Below are positions 35,415 to 46,683 of a DNA stretch of 64,000 bases, one piece after another. Location: the NCBI GenBank assembly GCA_012064415.1, contig SSNU01001268.1, forward strand, positions 186,001-250,000, read 5' to 3'. Under the pieces are notes generated by a model. That model searched no databases, was not told the DNA's origin, and saw only the letters and a list, made by a program, of their open reading frames with translations. A program made the translations under genes and the position numbers. This DNA is from Gyrodactylus bullatarudis (lineage: Eukaryota; Platyhelminthes; Monogenea; Gyrodactylidea; Gyrodactylidae). Position 1 is the stretch's first letter, and every line of letters starts with the position of its first letter.

Positions 35415-37841
35415 AAAAATATTGTAGAAATTTCCTCTTAAACACAGAAATAGGACCTATCATCTCATCATAATTTTTTGGACTTCTGTTTGGACTTATT
35501 TCATTAAAGTGACACTACTGATGATCCTTTAAGAAATGTACATTTAGTGATTAATATTCTCTTCCAACTTTTGAATTTTGAATTAAGAATTCTAGGAAAT
35601 TTAGGAAAATTTACGTGAATATTTATCCTCATCCATAATAAAGCTTCATTTTTTGGTTCTCCTCATATCAGACACCAAAGTTTGATAAGTTTAAATGCAT
35701 AAAACTTCAGGGAATTTTGTGAAGTCTGACTAGATTGAAGGTTTATCAATGGAAGTTGATTGTGTTTCTTGGGACTTATGTCATCCAATTATTTTTGAAT
35801 ATGAAAACATCAATTATAGCAAAGGAACATGTAAAATATAATTTTTTTGTGTTTCTCCCAATCGACAATAGAACACGCCTGTCAGTTGTACATTAAAAAT
35901 GGCATTTTGAAAAAGAAACTATTCTAATAGAATAGTATTCTATTGAAATATTCATTGTTCTTTACAGAAACAGTGTAGTCTTGAGGAGGAAAATTGTCTG
36001 TTGTAAAAGTAGTTCCAAGATCAAAAGATCTTACATAAAATTTTTACATGGAATTTCATTGTGTGTAGTCCATAGTAAAATATACAATATTTTTAAAAAC
36101 CAAATACAAAAATAATTTTCACAAGTAATCATTGGTAGAATGGAAAAATTTGAAAATAAGGATTGGTCAGGGCTTCAGATATAAAAGGAAAAAATCAATT
36201 TTCGATAATCCAATCTGATTGGTTGATGAATTTGAGGTATCTCGAGGCATTATCTGGTGAATGTTATCCTGATTCATAACCGAGAAAAAATATTCATTTG
36301 TATTGAAAAATTTATTAATACTTGTTCAATTTTATCAGTAAATTTATATCCTCAGGCTGTAAAATATGTTTTCCCTGTCTACAAATATTGTTCGTAATTC
36401 TTTATAAAATTCTTCCGAATTTCCGATCATGATTGCAAAAAATTTAGGATTGTTATTTTTCCCGATTTTTTGATTAAGCAATATGCTAGAAAATCTTTTA
36501 TTGAATTCAACTTTGCAAAATCAAGGGGACGAATAGGATTGAAACTTTTTGGAATTACAAAAATATATGATCGTTTCTAAAATTCCGAATTGACGCCAAA
36601 TTTCAATTCATTAATTTTAATGAAAAACAGAAATTCTTTCAGGATCAAAATTAGACTGCTAATGCTGAATCTGATCGAATTATACACATTATTAACGTTT
36701 GGAGTTGAATTTTTATTTCTTGATCATTTTTGGCGTCAAATTGGAATTTGAGAAATGATTTCTTAAAAATAACTTTTTTCCAGAATTTTTTTCTCCAATT
36801 CATTAAATTGGGCAAGTAGCCGAAAAACTATTCATCAAATTCGAGTTCTCGATAAAAACATTGAGTTTCTTGTAAAGATCCTTCCCAAAATTAGATGGGA
36901 TTTTCATTTGACGAAAGCTGATATTTATTCAAAGAAAGAAATAAATATATATGAAACTCTTTCAGCTTGATTTAGTTTCATTCTAAGTAATGCACGAGAA
37001 TTCAATTTTCCCATAATCACTGGGTCATCTGATGGCATAATTTTTGTAGCATTGGAGGTTAAACTTGAATGAATTCGGTGAATAGATAAAAAATATTAAT
37101 CAATTGAAGATTTCTGACATTAATCTTAATCCAGAGATTGTCTGGAAATTAAAAAAATACTTTGAAATCTTTTTAGTTAATCTGATGATCGGATTATTTC
37201 AAGCATTCATAAGCTTTTTTTATTTCAATCTGTAAACGATATTGAATAGCGAAAATTCTAAGGATGATTTAAAAAGTTATCATCGTGTTTACGATTCATT
37301 TTTAAAATGAATAATTATCATGACGTATTTGAAATTTAATCATTCTAAAGAAATTCCATTTGTTGAACAAAATAGGTTTTGTTTACTTAAAAATAATTGA
37401 GGAAACAAAAAAAATCAGACTGCTAATTTCAAATTAATTAATTTGAAATGTTTAACCCTTCATGTCCCAAATTATTTTTTTTCATCATACAACCTAACCA
37501 AAATAATTACGCTGATTCTGAACCTGAATAATCCTCCCACCACGCTAATTACTTTTCTGGGCTCTTTACTAATCAGAATGAATATTTTTCAGTTTAGATT
37601 GAAAAATGATGAATTTAGAATGCAAAAAATTCAACTCTGATTGAAAATTAAAAATAATAATAAATAAAAATTATTACCCCCAACCCCCTATTACTTCTCT
37701 GGCCCTTTGCTAATCGGAATGAAAAAATTTTATTTTAATTTAGTTCCCATTCCCCCCCTTACCTGAAGAAGTCCAAGTATCAAAATCAACCAATGGAAGG
37801 GCTCAGAATATTATTGCATTGTAATAATATTTAAATGTTAA

Positions 37842-37872
37842 CCGGGATAGAGTCTGAAGAGACCCGGCGAAA
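37842..37872 (+). promoter_or_regulatory. Remnant of a Penelope-like 3' tail hairpin (second copy)
   Basis: CCGGG (37842-37846) pairs with CCCGG (37863-37867) around a loop containing GTCTGAAGAG, followed by CGAAA. Sequence on both sides resembles the tail of the Penelope-like element at about 3897-3975. This is an old, otherwise lost insertion. Confidence 0.55.
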
Positions 37873-38347
37873 TATAACGTTTATCACTAAAATATACGCT
37901 CGTTTTCTCGAGCCTTCGTTATGAGTTTAGAAACCAAAAATGATATTCTTGATGAAGTTCGACAATATTATCGTTCAAAAAAATTTTCATCTTAGATTGA
38001 AAAAAATTTTAATCAAGATTCTTAACCCTTTCGGTGCCGATGGACATATATTTTCAATGAACATTGTTCATTTTCCAATTTTTTTGAACCTTTATAACTC
38101 TACCAGTTTGATAGGTTTCTGGATCAATTAAAGTTTAAATTGAAGCCCACAATGTGAACTTGCATCAGTAATATTTTTGGCCAAATAACTTGGTATCTTC
38201 ATAGCTAAATTTTGGTTCTTATAAAAATTGTGAAATAGCCTCGGCACTGAAAGGGTCAACTATCAACTAGCTCTGAAAAAGGTGTAGTATTAACTTCGAA
38301 TTTCCCGTATAATGTTGATGTTACAGTAAATTCTTAAAATTAGTTTT

Positions 38348-38608
38348 TTATAAATATCCTAGAATATTTTCATGTTGAGATTGCTCTCGCCTGGCTGAGT
38401 TTTCAGCAAGGTCTGCAGCGATTTTGTTGTCAAACATTGATTTCATGTCTGTCATATTTGAAGCATAACGATCAAAGGCCTCATTTATATTTCTTGTGAC
38501 AGATTGCAATAGATTGGCGATCTCATTTTCCAGGGGATTAGGGAATTCATCCAGGTCCACTGAGGCACCAACAGTGGATCCTAAAAGAGATTTTGGAATT
38601 TCAGACAT
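38348..38608 (-). CDS. Small acidic helical protein nested in the TRP-gene intron
   Basis: An 86-codon uninterrupted minus-strand frame begins MSEIPKSLLGSTVGASVDLDEF and ends HENILGYL. After a short N-terminal segment with a DEFPNPLENEI motif it is predicted to be largely helical (NLLQSVTRNINEAFDRYASNMTDMKSMFDNKIA), with regular hydrophobic spacing typical of small coiled-coil subunits such as those of BLOC-1, BORC or cytoskeletal complexes. I cannot assign a family. Codon use and GC stand out from the intron around it. It lies wholly inside the first intron of the TRP channel gene, on the opposite strand and about 1 kb upstream of its second exon. Confidence 0.68.
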   Translation of the reverse strand: MSEIPKSLLGSTVGASVDLDEFPNPLENEIANLLQSVTRNINEAFDRYASNMTDMKSMFDNKIAADLAENSARREQSQHENILGYL

Positions 38609-39596
38609 ATTATGACGCGTGTGATTTTCTAAAGTGAAAAGACAAGAATGCCTCTCTTAAGCAGAGGCTAAAATCAAAAAGAAATAATTTTTAAATGTAC
38701 ATTTTTTTATAATTTAATACTTAGTAATTTGCTCTTTTTCGAATTAGAATAATTTTGATGATTTTGATTACTATACACTTTCACCCAGTAAATCCTCCAG
38801 TAAATACTTGTAAGAACAAAATTAATTTTACACAGAATCTTTGAAGCCAACAAAAACTTTTTTAAAATTGTGATATATTAATACTATGGGCAAAAGTATA
38901 AGAAATTTTGAAATTTGATATCTAGTGAGTTTTAATCCAGGCTTTATTCGAATCAATATCAAAACGATTCTTTAGTTTTGACTAGTAGTAATAAATCAAA
39001 TTCCATATCAACATGAAGTTTGAAATATTTCTTTTATATGTCTGGGAACCATTAGTAAATTTTAGTATTCCCAAGATAAAGAAATCTATTTTCAATTAAA
39101 AGGTTCTACTGATAACTTTATTGCTGGATTTGGAGAAAAAATAGGAAAATTTTCTAGGGATTATTGATCCTTTAGAAATAAGTCTTGCAAAATGTAAAAT
39201 GTCAAAAAAATATACAATATACATTAAAAAAACAAAAAGAAAAATGATTAATCTGGCATTTTTGAAATAAATTCCTTTTAAATATTTTCCATGCATTCAT
39301 CATTATAAATTTAAATATTTCAACAGTAGATAATATGATTGAGCCTTGAATTTCATCATCTCCGGAGAACTTAAATAAGCTATCAAAAAATGTTAAAAGA
39401 CTGAATTTTCTTTTGGCTGACAGCTTTAAAAATAATTGCTCATAATTATACTTTGAATTGAAGATTTTGCGTCGTTCCCGAACTAGAGCATTACCGATTC
39501 CTCACATGTTTTTAAACCATCATTCTTCTCAATATCTAATTCAATCATAATATTTTTACTCGCAAGTAGCTATTAAATTAAATGAATTATTTTTAG

Positions 39597-40800
39597 GCTT
39601 TTGATTGTTAAAGACAAAAATAGCCTAAATGAACCTGACGGACGTGGCCGACTCCCTATTCATGTAGCAGCTATGCATGGTAGACCACAAATATTAGAAT
39701 ACCTTATCAAAGTTCTAAGTGAAGATCTGGATCAAAATCGAATTCCGAAAAAAATCAAACTTCGCATTGATGAATGCCTACAAGAAGAGGATGATTCTCA
39801 ACTATCAATATCGAACAATAAGAAAAGGCTAAAGGAACTCAACGATATGGGGGCTGCAAATTATCTAGATGATCAGTCTTGGACGCCAATGCATCATGCT
39901 AACACAGAAGAGGCGAATAATGATTATTCAACTTGCATAAAAATCTTGTTGAATCATGGTGCTGATCTCATGTTGCAGACTCCACAGGGTAAAACACCTC
40001 TAGATCTCGCTTACGGTTCTGGTCGATCAAAAGTTCTCATTGATATCTTACCGACAATCAAATTGGTGGCCTTACTTCAGCATATTGATGATATAATCCC
40101 CCAGACTATTCGAGAAAAACTGGAACAAGAAGATTCTCTCAAGCGTACATCTTTTATAACGAAATCGCCTATTGAAATTCAAGAAACAATTAAAGGAAGA
40201 GGTATAACGGCGAAAGCCCCATTGATGCCAGAACTCCAAAAGAAAGATGATAATGCAGAAAACTTTAGATTCTCCACACTTTGGAGAAAGATTCTTCTCA
40301 ATGATGATGTAGATCTTTTGGAAGATCTTCGAAATTCAGGAACCTGGCAGAAATGGGATAATGATTTTAGCTTTATAACGGAACAAAATTCCAAGAAATC
40401 TCGACAGTTGAAGAAGAAGCGTATTGACGATTTTGAAACAAGCCAGGGCCTTTCCCAAGGACAAATGGTTGAACTTTTTCAAGATTGCTATGAGAATGGT
40501 CTTGGAATCTATGCGTATACTCAAACGTATTATGGTCAGCTAATTCGTCGATCAAAAAATCTTCTTGAAGTCTTAAAGGCCCTGACAGGTCTTGATTGTC
40601 ACAAAAAGTTGACGACAATAGATGGCATACAAATATTCCGGCCCTTCCATTCGTCAATTTTATTTCTTGCCTTGATTTGTGGTCGGTTTAGAGTTGCTGA
40701 GGCCTTGCTGCGAATGCGGCAGTTTGACATTTTGCCAGTCTCTCTATTGATTGTTTTTATCCTCAGAAATATTATCAAGGATCCTAGATTTCCGGAAAAT
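39597..40800 (+). CDS. Ankyrin/TRPM-like channel gene, exon 2 (ankyrin repeats, melastatin-like region)
   Basis: The exon is bounded by acceptor tttttag and donor GTGAGT (phase 0 at the 3' end). It continues the ankyrin repeats: GRGRLPIHVAAMHGRPQILEYLIK; a Lys/Glu-rich insert of about 50 residues; SWTPMHHANTEE; and CIKILLNHGADLMLQTPQGKTPLDLAYG. After a linker, its last third resembles the fourth melastatin-homology region of TRPM channels (SILFLALICGRFRVAEALLRMRQFDILPVSLLIVFILRNI). The exon therefore holds the junction of two domain types not normally in one TRP subfamily. The reading is uninterrupted for 401 codons, so the junction is not an artefact of joining frames. Confidence 0.85.
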
Positions 40801-41968
40801 GTGAGTTCATAATCCAATAAATAAATATAAATTAGTTCACAAATGTAAAATCTATTTAATATAAAGATGAGAATTTACTATTTTTACAACTATTTCAATA
40901 ATCAACGAAAAATAACAAAATATTCGAGTTTATTTTAAAAGAAATTTTCAGAGAAATTTAGCAACTTACTAACGGTTTATGATCAAATTACAATTCAATT
41001 ATAATTATAATCTATAGTTCCAAATCGATTTTTGATTCAAGATTTAACCCTTCAAGTCTCAGAGAAATTTTTTCATGACTCGCATTCAATCTTTTTAATG
41101 CAGTTATTTTTAGCTAAGGAGTTATCGATCAAAAATTGAATCATTAATAAAAGTTGTCTTACGTTTTATCCATGGACTTGGGAAGTAGCTTTTCAAAAAA
41201 AAACGTTTTCGAAAAAAAACAACTTTCTTTGAATTGGAATATAGCACGAGTTTGCTGAGTTGATAAAATGATATGTATTAGGAATAACCCGGTAGGACTT
41301 AAAGGATTAAAAGTATTAGCCTCTTCTCAGAGATTAGAAAAATACCAAGTACTGTATAGCTGGTTATCAAATTTCATCCTTTGTTAATTAACACATTTTT
41401 AAGTCCCTTAGGTTAAGTAAGCCACTTCCTTCAAATGGAGTTTTGAACTATTTGATGTACTTTTCTTTCCTCTCAGACTGCATTTCATTATAATAAATCA
41501 ATTCATTAAATTTTCACCTTGAAAAAAAATATTCTAACCAAGCTTGCCAGTAAAAAGTATTGAATTGATTTTTATTAGCACTCATATAGAGGTTGATAGA
41601 TTGAATATTTAATTCATTTTGAGCAATTTTTTCTACACGCCTAAATCATATCTTCCTCAGTGATATTGATCAATTTTATTTTCAGTTCAATACAATAGAT
41701 GAGAATAAAATTAGATTGCTATTTTCTGGATCAGCTTGACATCTGTTCTTATCAAAATAAAAATCATTTTTATCAGATGGGTTGAGATTCTGTTTTTGCA
41801 AAGTTTTGCGAATAGTTTTTCTTGCTTGTTTCAAAGCATCTCACATTCATATTGAACAAGTTTAGATTTTGACTGATTCTTAGATCAGTTTTCAGTACAA
41901 TAAATGTATCTCATTAATTCATTTTTATGCTTAAATCAAAATGATCGATAATTTTTTTTGTAATTTAG
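40801..41968. other. Second intron of the TRP channel gene (1.17 kb)
   Basis: This is AT-rich sequence between a GTGAGT donor and a taatttag acceptor, phase 0. No internal gene or clear repeat was recognised. Confidence 0.75.
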
Positions 41969-44182
41969 ATTCGATCTGAACTGGAAACATTTGCCAATCT
42001 GGCAGAAGGCATTGCTGTGGACGTTCTAAGTCAGGTCTATCTCAAAGATAATACCCCAAAAAAATCAATATGCCGTGATTTTCTCAATGTCCCACTCAAA
42101 TCATTTGGAGATATTGCCCTAATTGATTTATGTGCACGTGCTGAATGTTCAGCTCTGCTTAGTTTATCCTGTAGTCAGAGTGTCTTGGATGAACGCTGGG
42201 ATGGTGTTCTCTTGTTTATACCGAAACATTTTCGCTTTTTTGTTCGAATAATACCTCCATTAAGTTTAATTTATATAAAACATACAGTAAGAAAGCAACG
42301 AGCAAAAGCTGTGTCTGAAGCATTCGCTAACGCTGCCACAAGTAACAATGTAAATACTTCCGGGACCCAAGCAGTTACGTCAAAAAATAGCGAAGTTTTC
42401 AACGCATTTCAGACACCTGGTGTCAAGTTCAAAAGACCAAAAGTTTACACGATAGTCGAAGAGATGGCCGACCAATACAGCTGGAAGTCAACCAATAGTC
42501 TCAATCTTCTCTTTGCCATATTGCGGTGTCCTTCAGTTAAATTTTTATATCACTCATTCTTCCATGTAGTATTTCTGATGATATTTTCTTATGTACTATT
42601 GGTTGATTTATACGATAAAATTTCCATACCAGAAACAATTTGCCTATTGTACATGTTGGGCTTCACTCTTGAGGAGGGCCGACAAATTGGTATTGAATAC
42701 TTACGTGATGGATGCATAAAATACTTTCATGACATGTGGAACTGGTCAGACTTGGCAGCGATCATATTCAGTATTCTTGGATTTTGTCTTCGCCTTCAGA
42801 TCAAAATCGAGTCCACGCCTGGGGATATTGATCAGGCCAAGTATTTCACTGAGGTCGGTGATGCTACACACATGGCCAGACTCTCATATCTATGCGCCAT
42901 GTCAATATTTTATATAAGGACTCTTTATATAACATCAATACTGAAGATTATCGGTCCACGATTGAAAATGATGTTCGAAATGATGAAGCGAGATTTATTA
43001 CCTTTATTGGTCGTCTTTGTAATATTCATAATGCAATTCGGTGTATTCTCCCAAGCGATCATGTATCCAAATATGATGGATGAAAAAAATAGAACTTTGA
43101 GTATTACATATGTTGCAGAACAGTCATTCATCAGAGCCTTTTATTGCATTTTCGAAGTGACATCAGTATTCGACAAGTCTGCAGACTCTTATGAAGAGGG
43201 TAAAAATTTTGTTAATATTTGCCTCATGGTTTTGTATACAGCAAGTGTCAATATGATTTTATTGAATTTGGTAATTGCCTTATTCTCAAATACTGTGTCA
43301 AGAATCGAGGAACAGTCAACAGCTCATTGGTTGGCTGAAAGATACGAAATGGTCATGGAATTTCATGATAGATCAATATTCCCGCCACCCTTTAACTTAT
43401 TCAGTATTATCTATGAGATTATTTGGTTTCTAAATCGACATAAATGTTGTAAACCTCAAAGGAGAAAAGGTTCTACCGTTACCAATAATTCCTATCGTCA
43501 GGATACAACCAATATGAGACAATCTATGTTTGACACAAAGAATATTACAATGAATTCAAGTGAGTCCGGTTCAGATTCCGATTGTCTCAAGATTATCGGA
43601 GCCAACTTTGGTCCCGGACAGACGGAGGAGAAAAAGAAGAAAATTGAGACAAGCCGTTTCATGACTGAGAATGACATACAATGGTTTTCTGGAATGCGTT
43701 CCAGGGCGGCAGATTTATCCCTGAAATTTATTTTAGTTCAAAGTTTTTCCCTGAAAAATAAACGAAATGACCTCGGTTTTATGACGTCATCACAGTCATT
43801 TTTCAAGAATGAAAAATCTACAAATAACAATTTACTCAACGATGCCACATTGGCAACACCCAATTCCTTAAAAGATTCAATCGGTTACTCTGAATTTGAT
43901 TCAAGACTTGAAAAGCTTGAATCGAAGATAGATAAAATCCTCACAGCCTTGGCGAATCATGATAGATTCCCTTCAACACCGAGTAGTGGAAGAAATTTTG
44001 GAAATGTCATCCTTAATCCAGTCCCATTATCTGATAGAAATTCAAAGTTTCAAGAGACTCAGAAACAAACTAATAAATTAACCTTGCCAGTTGACAAAGA
44101 ATCACCAAAAAGATCAAATACTGAACCAAGTGAAAAGATGACAATAACCAGATTAGAATTGAAAATAAAGACACCGCCATAG
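41969..44182 (+). CDS. Ankyrin/TRPM-like channel gene, exon 3 (transmembrane pore and C-terminus)
   Basis: This is the last exon, giving a channel of about 1,324 residues. It opens with the rest of a TRPM-like MHR4 region (LIDLCARAECSALLSLSCSQ, DERWDG). Six membrane segments follow: S1 KFLYHSFFHVVFLMIFSYVL, S2 ETICLLYMLGFTLEE, S3 WSDLAAIIFSILGFCL, S4 SYLCAMSIFYIRTLYITSIL, S5 LLPLLVVFVIFIMQFGVFS, a pore loop near FIRAFYCIFEVTSVFDKSAD, and S6 ICLMVLYTASVNMILLNLVIALF. The TRP helix reads WLAERYEMVMEFHDRSIFPPPF, close to the TRPM form, and is followed by a CCKPQRRKGS basic patch. A Ser/Asn-rich tail contains a short coiled coil (DSRLEKLESKIDKILTAL). It is probably a plasma-membrane cation channel. 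TRPM or the TRPM-related CED-11 group is the best assignment. Confidence 0.88.
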   Translation: MRSELETFANLAEGIAVDVLSQVYLKDNTPKKSICRDFLNVPLKSFGDIALIDLCARAECSALLSLSCSQSVLDERWDGVLLFIPKHFRFFVRIIPPLSLIYIKHTVRKQRAKAVSEAFANAATSNNVNTSGTQAVTSKNSEVFNAFQTPGVKFKRPKVYTIVEEMADQYSWKSTNSLNLLFAILRCPSVKFLYHSFFHVVFLMIFSYVLLVDLYDKISIPETICLLYMLGFTLEEGRQIGIEYLRDGCIKYFHDMWNWSDLAAIIFSILGFCLRLQIKIESTPGDIDQAKYFTEVGDATHMARLSYLCAMSIFYIRTLYITSILKIIGPRLKMMFEMMKRDLLPLLVVFVIFIMQFGVFSQAIMYPNMMDEKNRTLSITYVAEQSFIRAFYCIFEVTSVFDKSADSYEEGKNFVNICLMVLYTASVNMILLNLVIALFSNTVSRIEEQSTAHWLAERYEMVMEFHDRSIFPPPFNLFSIIYEIIWFLNRHKCCKPQRRKGSTVTNNSYRQDTTNMRQSMFDTKNITMNSSESGSDSDCLKIIGANFGPGQTEEKKKKIETSRFMTENDIQWFSGMRSRAADLSLKFILVQSFSLKNKRNDLGFMTSSQSFFKNEKSTNNNLLNDATLATPNSLKDSIGYSEFDSRLEKLESKIDKILTALANHDRFPSTPSSGRNFGNVILNPVPLSDRNSKFQETQKQTNKLTLPVDKESPKRSNTEPSEKMTITRLELKIKTPP

Positions 44183-44394
44183 AAACTTTTTTTATCAAAA
44201 GTGATGATAATTATTTATTTAAACTGTAAAAAGGGGAGAGACAACATTACAATGATTAAACGAAAAATAAAGATTGATTATAATTTTATTTGTCTACTCC
44301 TAAGTAGATAGAATATTACTATTATTCAAAAATATATAAATTCATTGAAGATAATTCACTTTTCTACATATACTACAACCTTACTATAACCTTA

Positions 44395-44970
44395 ATGAGA
44401 CTCATCATGACGATAATACTTGCGTATTTTATTATTTTTTCACCAGTAAAATGTCAGGATAATTTCAACATTGACTTTTTCAATAAATTGCGAAATTACT
44501 ATAACTCCATGATGGATTTTAACTTTACCCTGCGGTTTGTGAGATACGAAGAAGAAGAGGAAAAATTTTTAAACGATCTAATATTATCAGGAAATATTTC
44601 ATGTGAATTCACTCATGCAAATCTATTTGAACTTTATATGATATTTAGAAGAAATATAGCTTCAGCCCCAATACCTGATGTTAATATAATTGATCCCTTG
44701 AAGAATGCAGTTCGTTATTGGGCAGAAGAAATAGAAGAATTAAATCCAAACTCTTTCACCTGCTATGATTTTTTTCCTTGTGATAGAGCAAGATACATTT
44801 TGAATCCTCAGTTGGCTAAAATCGGATGTAAATTTGCTTGTGAGAAGATGTTATTCTGTAGTTTTTTCCCGGGTGTAGTGCCTATATCATTTCAATATTT
44901 TTATAAATTTTCTCATCTACAATCTATTCTCATGATAATTTCAGTAGTCTTGATTATAAAAATTTTATAA
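44395..44970 (+). CDS. Secreted or GPI-anchored cysteine-containing protein, unknown
   Basis: A single uninterrupted frame of 191 codons. Residues 1-20 (MRLIMTIILAYFIIFSPVKC) form a clear signal peptide. The mature part is acidic and helical, with about seven cysteines, six of them likely paired (NISCEF, FTCYDFFPC, IGCKFACEK, LFCSF), and potential N-glycosylation sites (NFT, NIS). The last 20 residues (HLQSILMIISVVLIIKIL) are hydrophobic with no cytosolic tail, which fits a GPI-attachment signal. I do not recognise the family. It ends 46 bp from the convergent GNPNAT1 gene, so 3' UTRs must be very short or overlap. Confidence 0.8.
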   Translation: MRLIMTIILAYFIIFSPVKCQDNFNIDFFNKLRNYYNSMMDFNFTLRFVRYEEEEEKFLNDLILSGNISCEFTHANLFELYMIFRRNIASAPIPDVNIIDPLKNAVRYWAEEIEELNPNSFTCYDFFPCDRARYILNPQLAKIGCKFACEKMLFCSFFPGVVPISFQYFYKFSHLQSILMIISVVLIIKIL

Positions 44971-45015
44971 AGATAATTTGAAATTCATATTAAGAATATT
45001 AAGAATATATTTTTT

Positions 45016-45644
45016 TTATTTTTCATCAACTCGTCGGAACATTGCATTGTTAATCAATTTAAAGCCCATTTTTTCATAAAATTTGATTTTATCTTCTTTA
45101 CAATCCAGGGAAATTTTGTAACATCCAAAGTTGAATGCAACTTCACAGAGGTAATCCACAATACTTAAAATAAAGTCATTATTCTTACAGCTTTCCTAAT
45201 TGCTGACCCCTGAATTTATCGTCTGTCACAACATCTTCGATATGAGCTCTCTAAATGTAAATTTGAAAGATATTCTGAGTACTTTGTTACAATTTCGGAT
45301 AAATTTTAACTCTATAACAACAGTCCCACTTGCTATGAGCCTTTTAGTCATCTTTTCTTCAATAACAATAATGAAATATGTGTTGGGACAATTTTTCATT
45401 TCACGAAAGCGACCTAAAAATAATATTAAATTTATAAACTTTTGAATTTTTCTTCGTCGTATTCTCCAATCTCGGTAAGATTTTTCAAGAGATCACAATA
45501 ACCTTTGTGATCATCACAGCGCAGAGGTCTAACAATAAATCTTTTTGATAGATCTAACGCAGATGGAAAATCTTTGTATTGTGTAGCAGAATGATTAAAT
45601 TGAACATCTTCGATTATTTTAGGATCAAATAAAAAGTCATTCAT
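45016..45644 (-). CDS. GNPNAT1: Glucosamine-6-phosphate N-acetyltransferase
   Basis: This is the GNAT-family enzyme that acetylates glucosamine-6-phosphate with acetyl-CoA in UDP-GlcNAc synthesis. Four exons are proposed on the minus strand: 45644-45440, 45413-45283, 45250-45189 and 45163-45016, with introns of 26, 32 and 25 nt. The product is 181 residues, the family's usual length. N-terminal FDPKIIEDVQF and FIVRPLRCDD match the family. The acetyl-CoA loop is RAHIEDVVTDDKFRGQQLGKL, with the conserved EDVV...RGxxLGK. The C-terminus is NFGCYKISLDCKEDKIKFYEKMGFK. All three splices restore known conserved segments, which makes this the best local proof of 25-32-nt introns. It is divergent from the next gene with 115 bp between start codons. 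Confidence 0.93.
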
Positions 45645-45759
45645 TTTATTAACAAAATTAAACTTTTGCTCGTTTTGCTTAAAACCAAAAACTGACAGTT
45701 TTAGTTTCTTTTTGTTTAATCTTTTGCTTAATTAGAAAAAATTATCTTTTTAAGCTGAA
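45645..45759. promoter_or_regulatory. Candidate bidirectional promoter, GNPNAT1 / 45760 gene
   Basis: 115 bp separate two divergent start codons. The sequence has T-rich and A-rich patches ('gctcgttttgc', 'tttctttttg') but no TATA box I would defend. Confidence 0.45.
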
Positions 45760-46556
45760 ATGTCTAAAAATGTCGATGATAACAAACTGTTGGCAAATAT
45801 TGAGGTAACTCAGATGAAATTGCTCAGATACTTGAAATATTATTATAAAAGTTTTCAACTATCGCGAAAATACATAGAAGAAGCCTTAACTTTTAATGCG
45901 AATGAGATAATTGAAAAGATTGAAACACTATTATTATGTAAAAAGGATTTAGAAATATTCACACAGATAAACAGAATAAATTTGAATAATCTACTTTTAT
46001 CCTATCAGGTTGATGATTCGTCTTATATCAAGATGAATCTCGACTCAAATGAAATTCTAAAAATATCCGAAAGAATTGATGCTTGCAGGATGTTTAGTAA
46101 GTTATAATAATTGATATAATTTTAGATTTTTTGCTTGAAAAATATTACGATGATCTTGGTGTATTTTTGATTTATACAAAACAACAATTAGATATTATCC
46201 CATCAATTCAAAAGATAACACAATCAAGTCTTGAATGCCATACAACGGTTGTCGAACTTTGCCACCCACAATTTTTGATCGATGTTGATGAAACTAAATT
46301 TAATCGAGTTCTAGGAGTTTGTTGTCGACTGTTAAATTTGAACAAAATTACTCACGATGATTTTTTTGATAAAATCTATACAATTTTCCAAGAAGAGAAT
46401 GACTCCAAATCTAGAAAAACTGGATTAATAATTTCGCTTAGTAAATCTCTCAGTTATTTATATTCTCATCTGGATAGAATTCTTGACTTGGTCGAGATTC
46501 AAAAATCATTTTATGTTAACGAAAAGGATACAGAAAATGAAAGTTATCTTATATGA
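45760..46556 (+). CDS. Helical protein of unknown function
   Basis: Exon 1 is 45760-46096 and exon 2 is 46126-46556, joined across a 29-nt intron (gtaagttat...attttag). The product is 255 residues, beginning MSKNVDDNKLLANIEVTQMK. The sequence is mostly amphipathic helix, with Leu/Ile/Glu/Lys-rich stretches (RKYIEEALTFNANEIIEKIETLLL, KTGLIISLSKSLSYLYSHLDRILDLVEI). It has no signal peptide or membrane segment. Four cysteines lie in the central part. It may be a subunit of a trafficking or kinetochore-type helical complex, but I do not recognise the family. It converges with the K2P channel gene at 128 bp. Confidence 0.78.
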
Positions 46557-46683
46557 AAATTCTTAACAATGCAAAGTTATCATGAATAAATTATATTATT
46601 TTTTATTAATAATATTATGAATAATATATGAATCAAGAGTCTATATACTCTTGAGACACAATATTTTTAACAAATTATAAAAT

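Larger units (their letters stand above)
22862..39596. other. 16.7-kb first intron of the TRP channel gene
   Basis: Donor GTGAGT at 22862 and acceptor tttttag ending at 39596 bound an intron packed with repeats: R1, R2 and R3 copies, hammerhead element copy 2, three inverted-repeat elements, a miniature LTR element and a Penelope-like tail. At least one opposite-strand small gene (38348-38608) is nested in it. Its size contrasts with the 24-37-nt introns elsewhere in the window. Several 60-80-codon open frames were inspected and most do not look coding. Confidence 0.7.

Noticed and set aside
40179..40817. Several minus-strand frames over the TRP exon 2
   Set aside because: They are shadows of the strongly conserved ankyrin/MHR coding frame on the plus strand.
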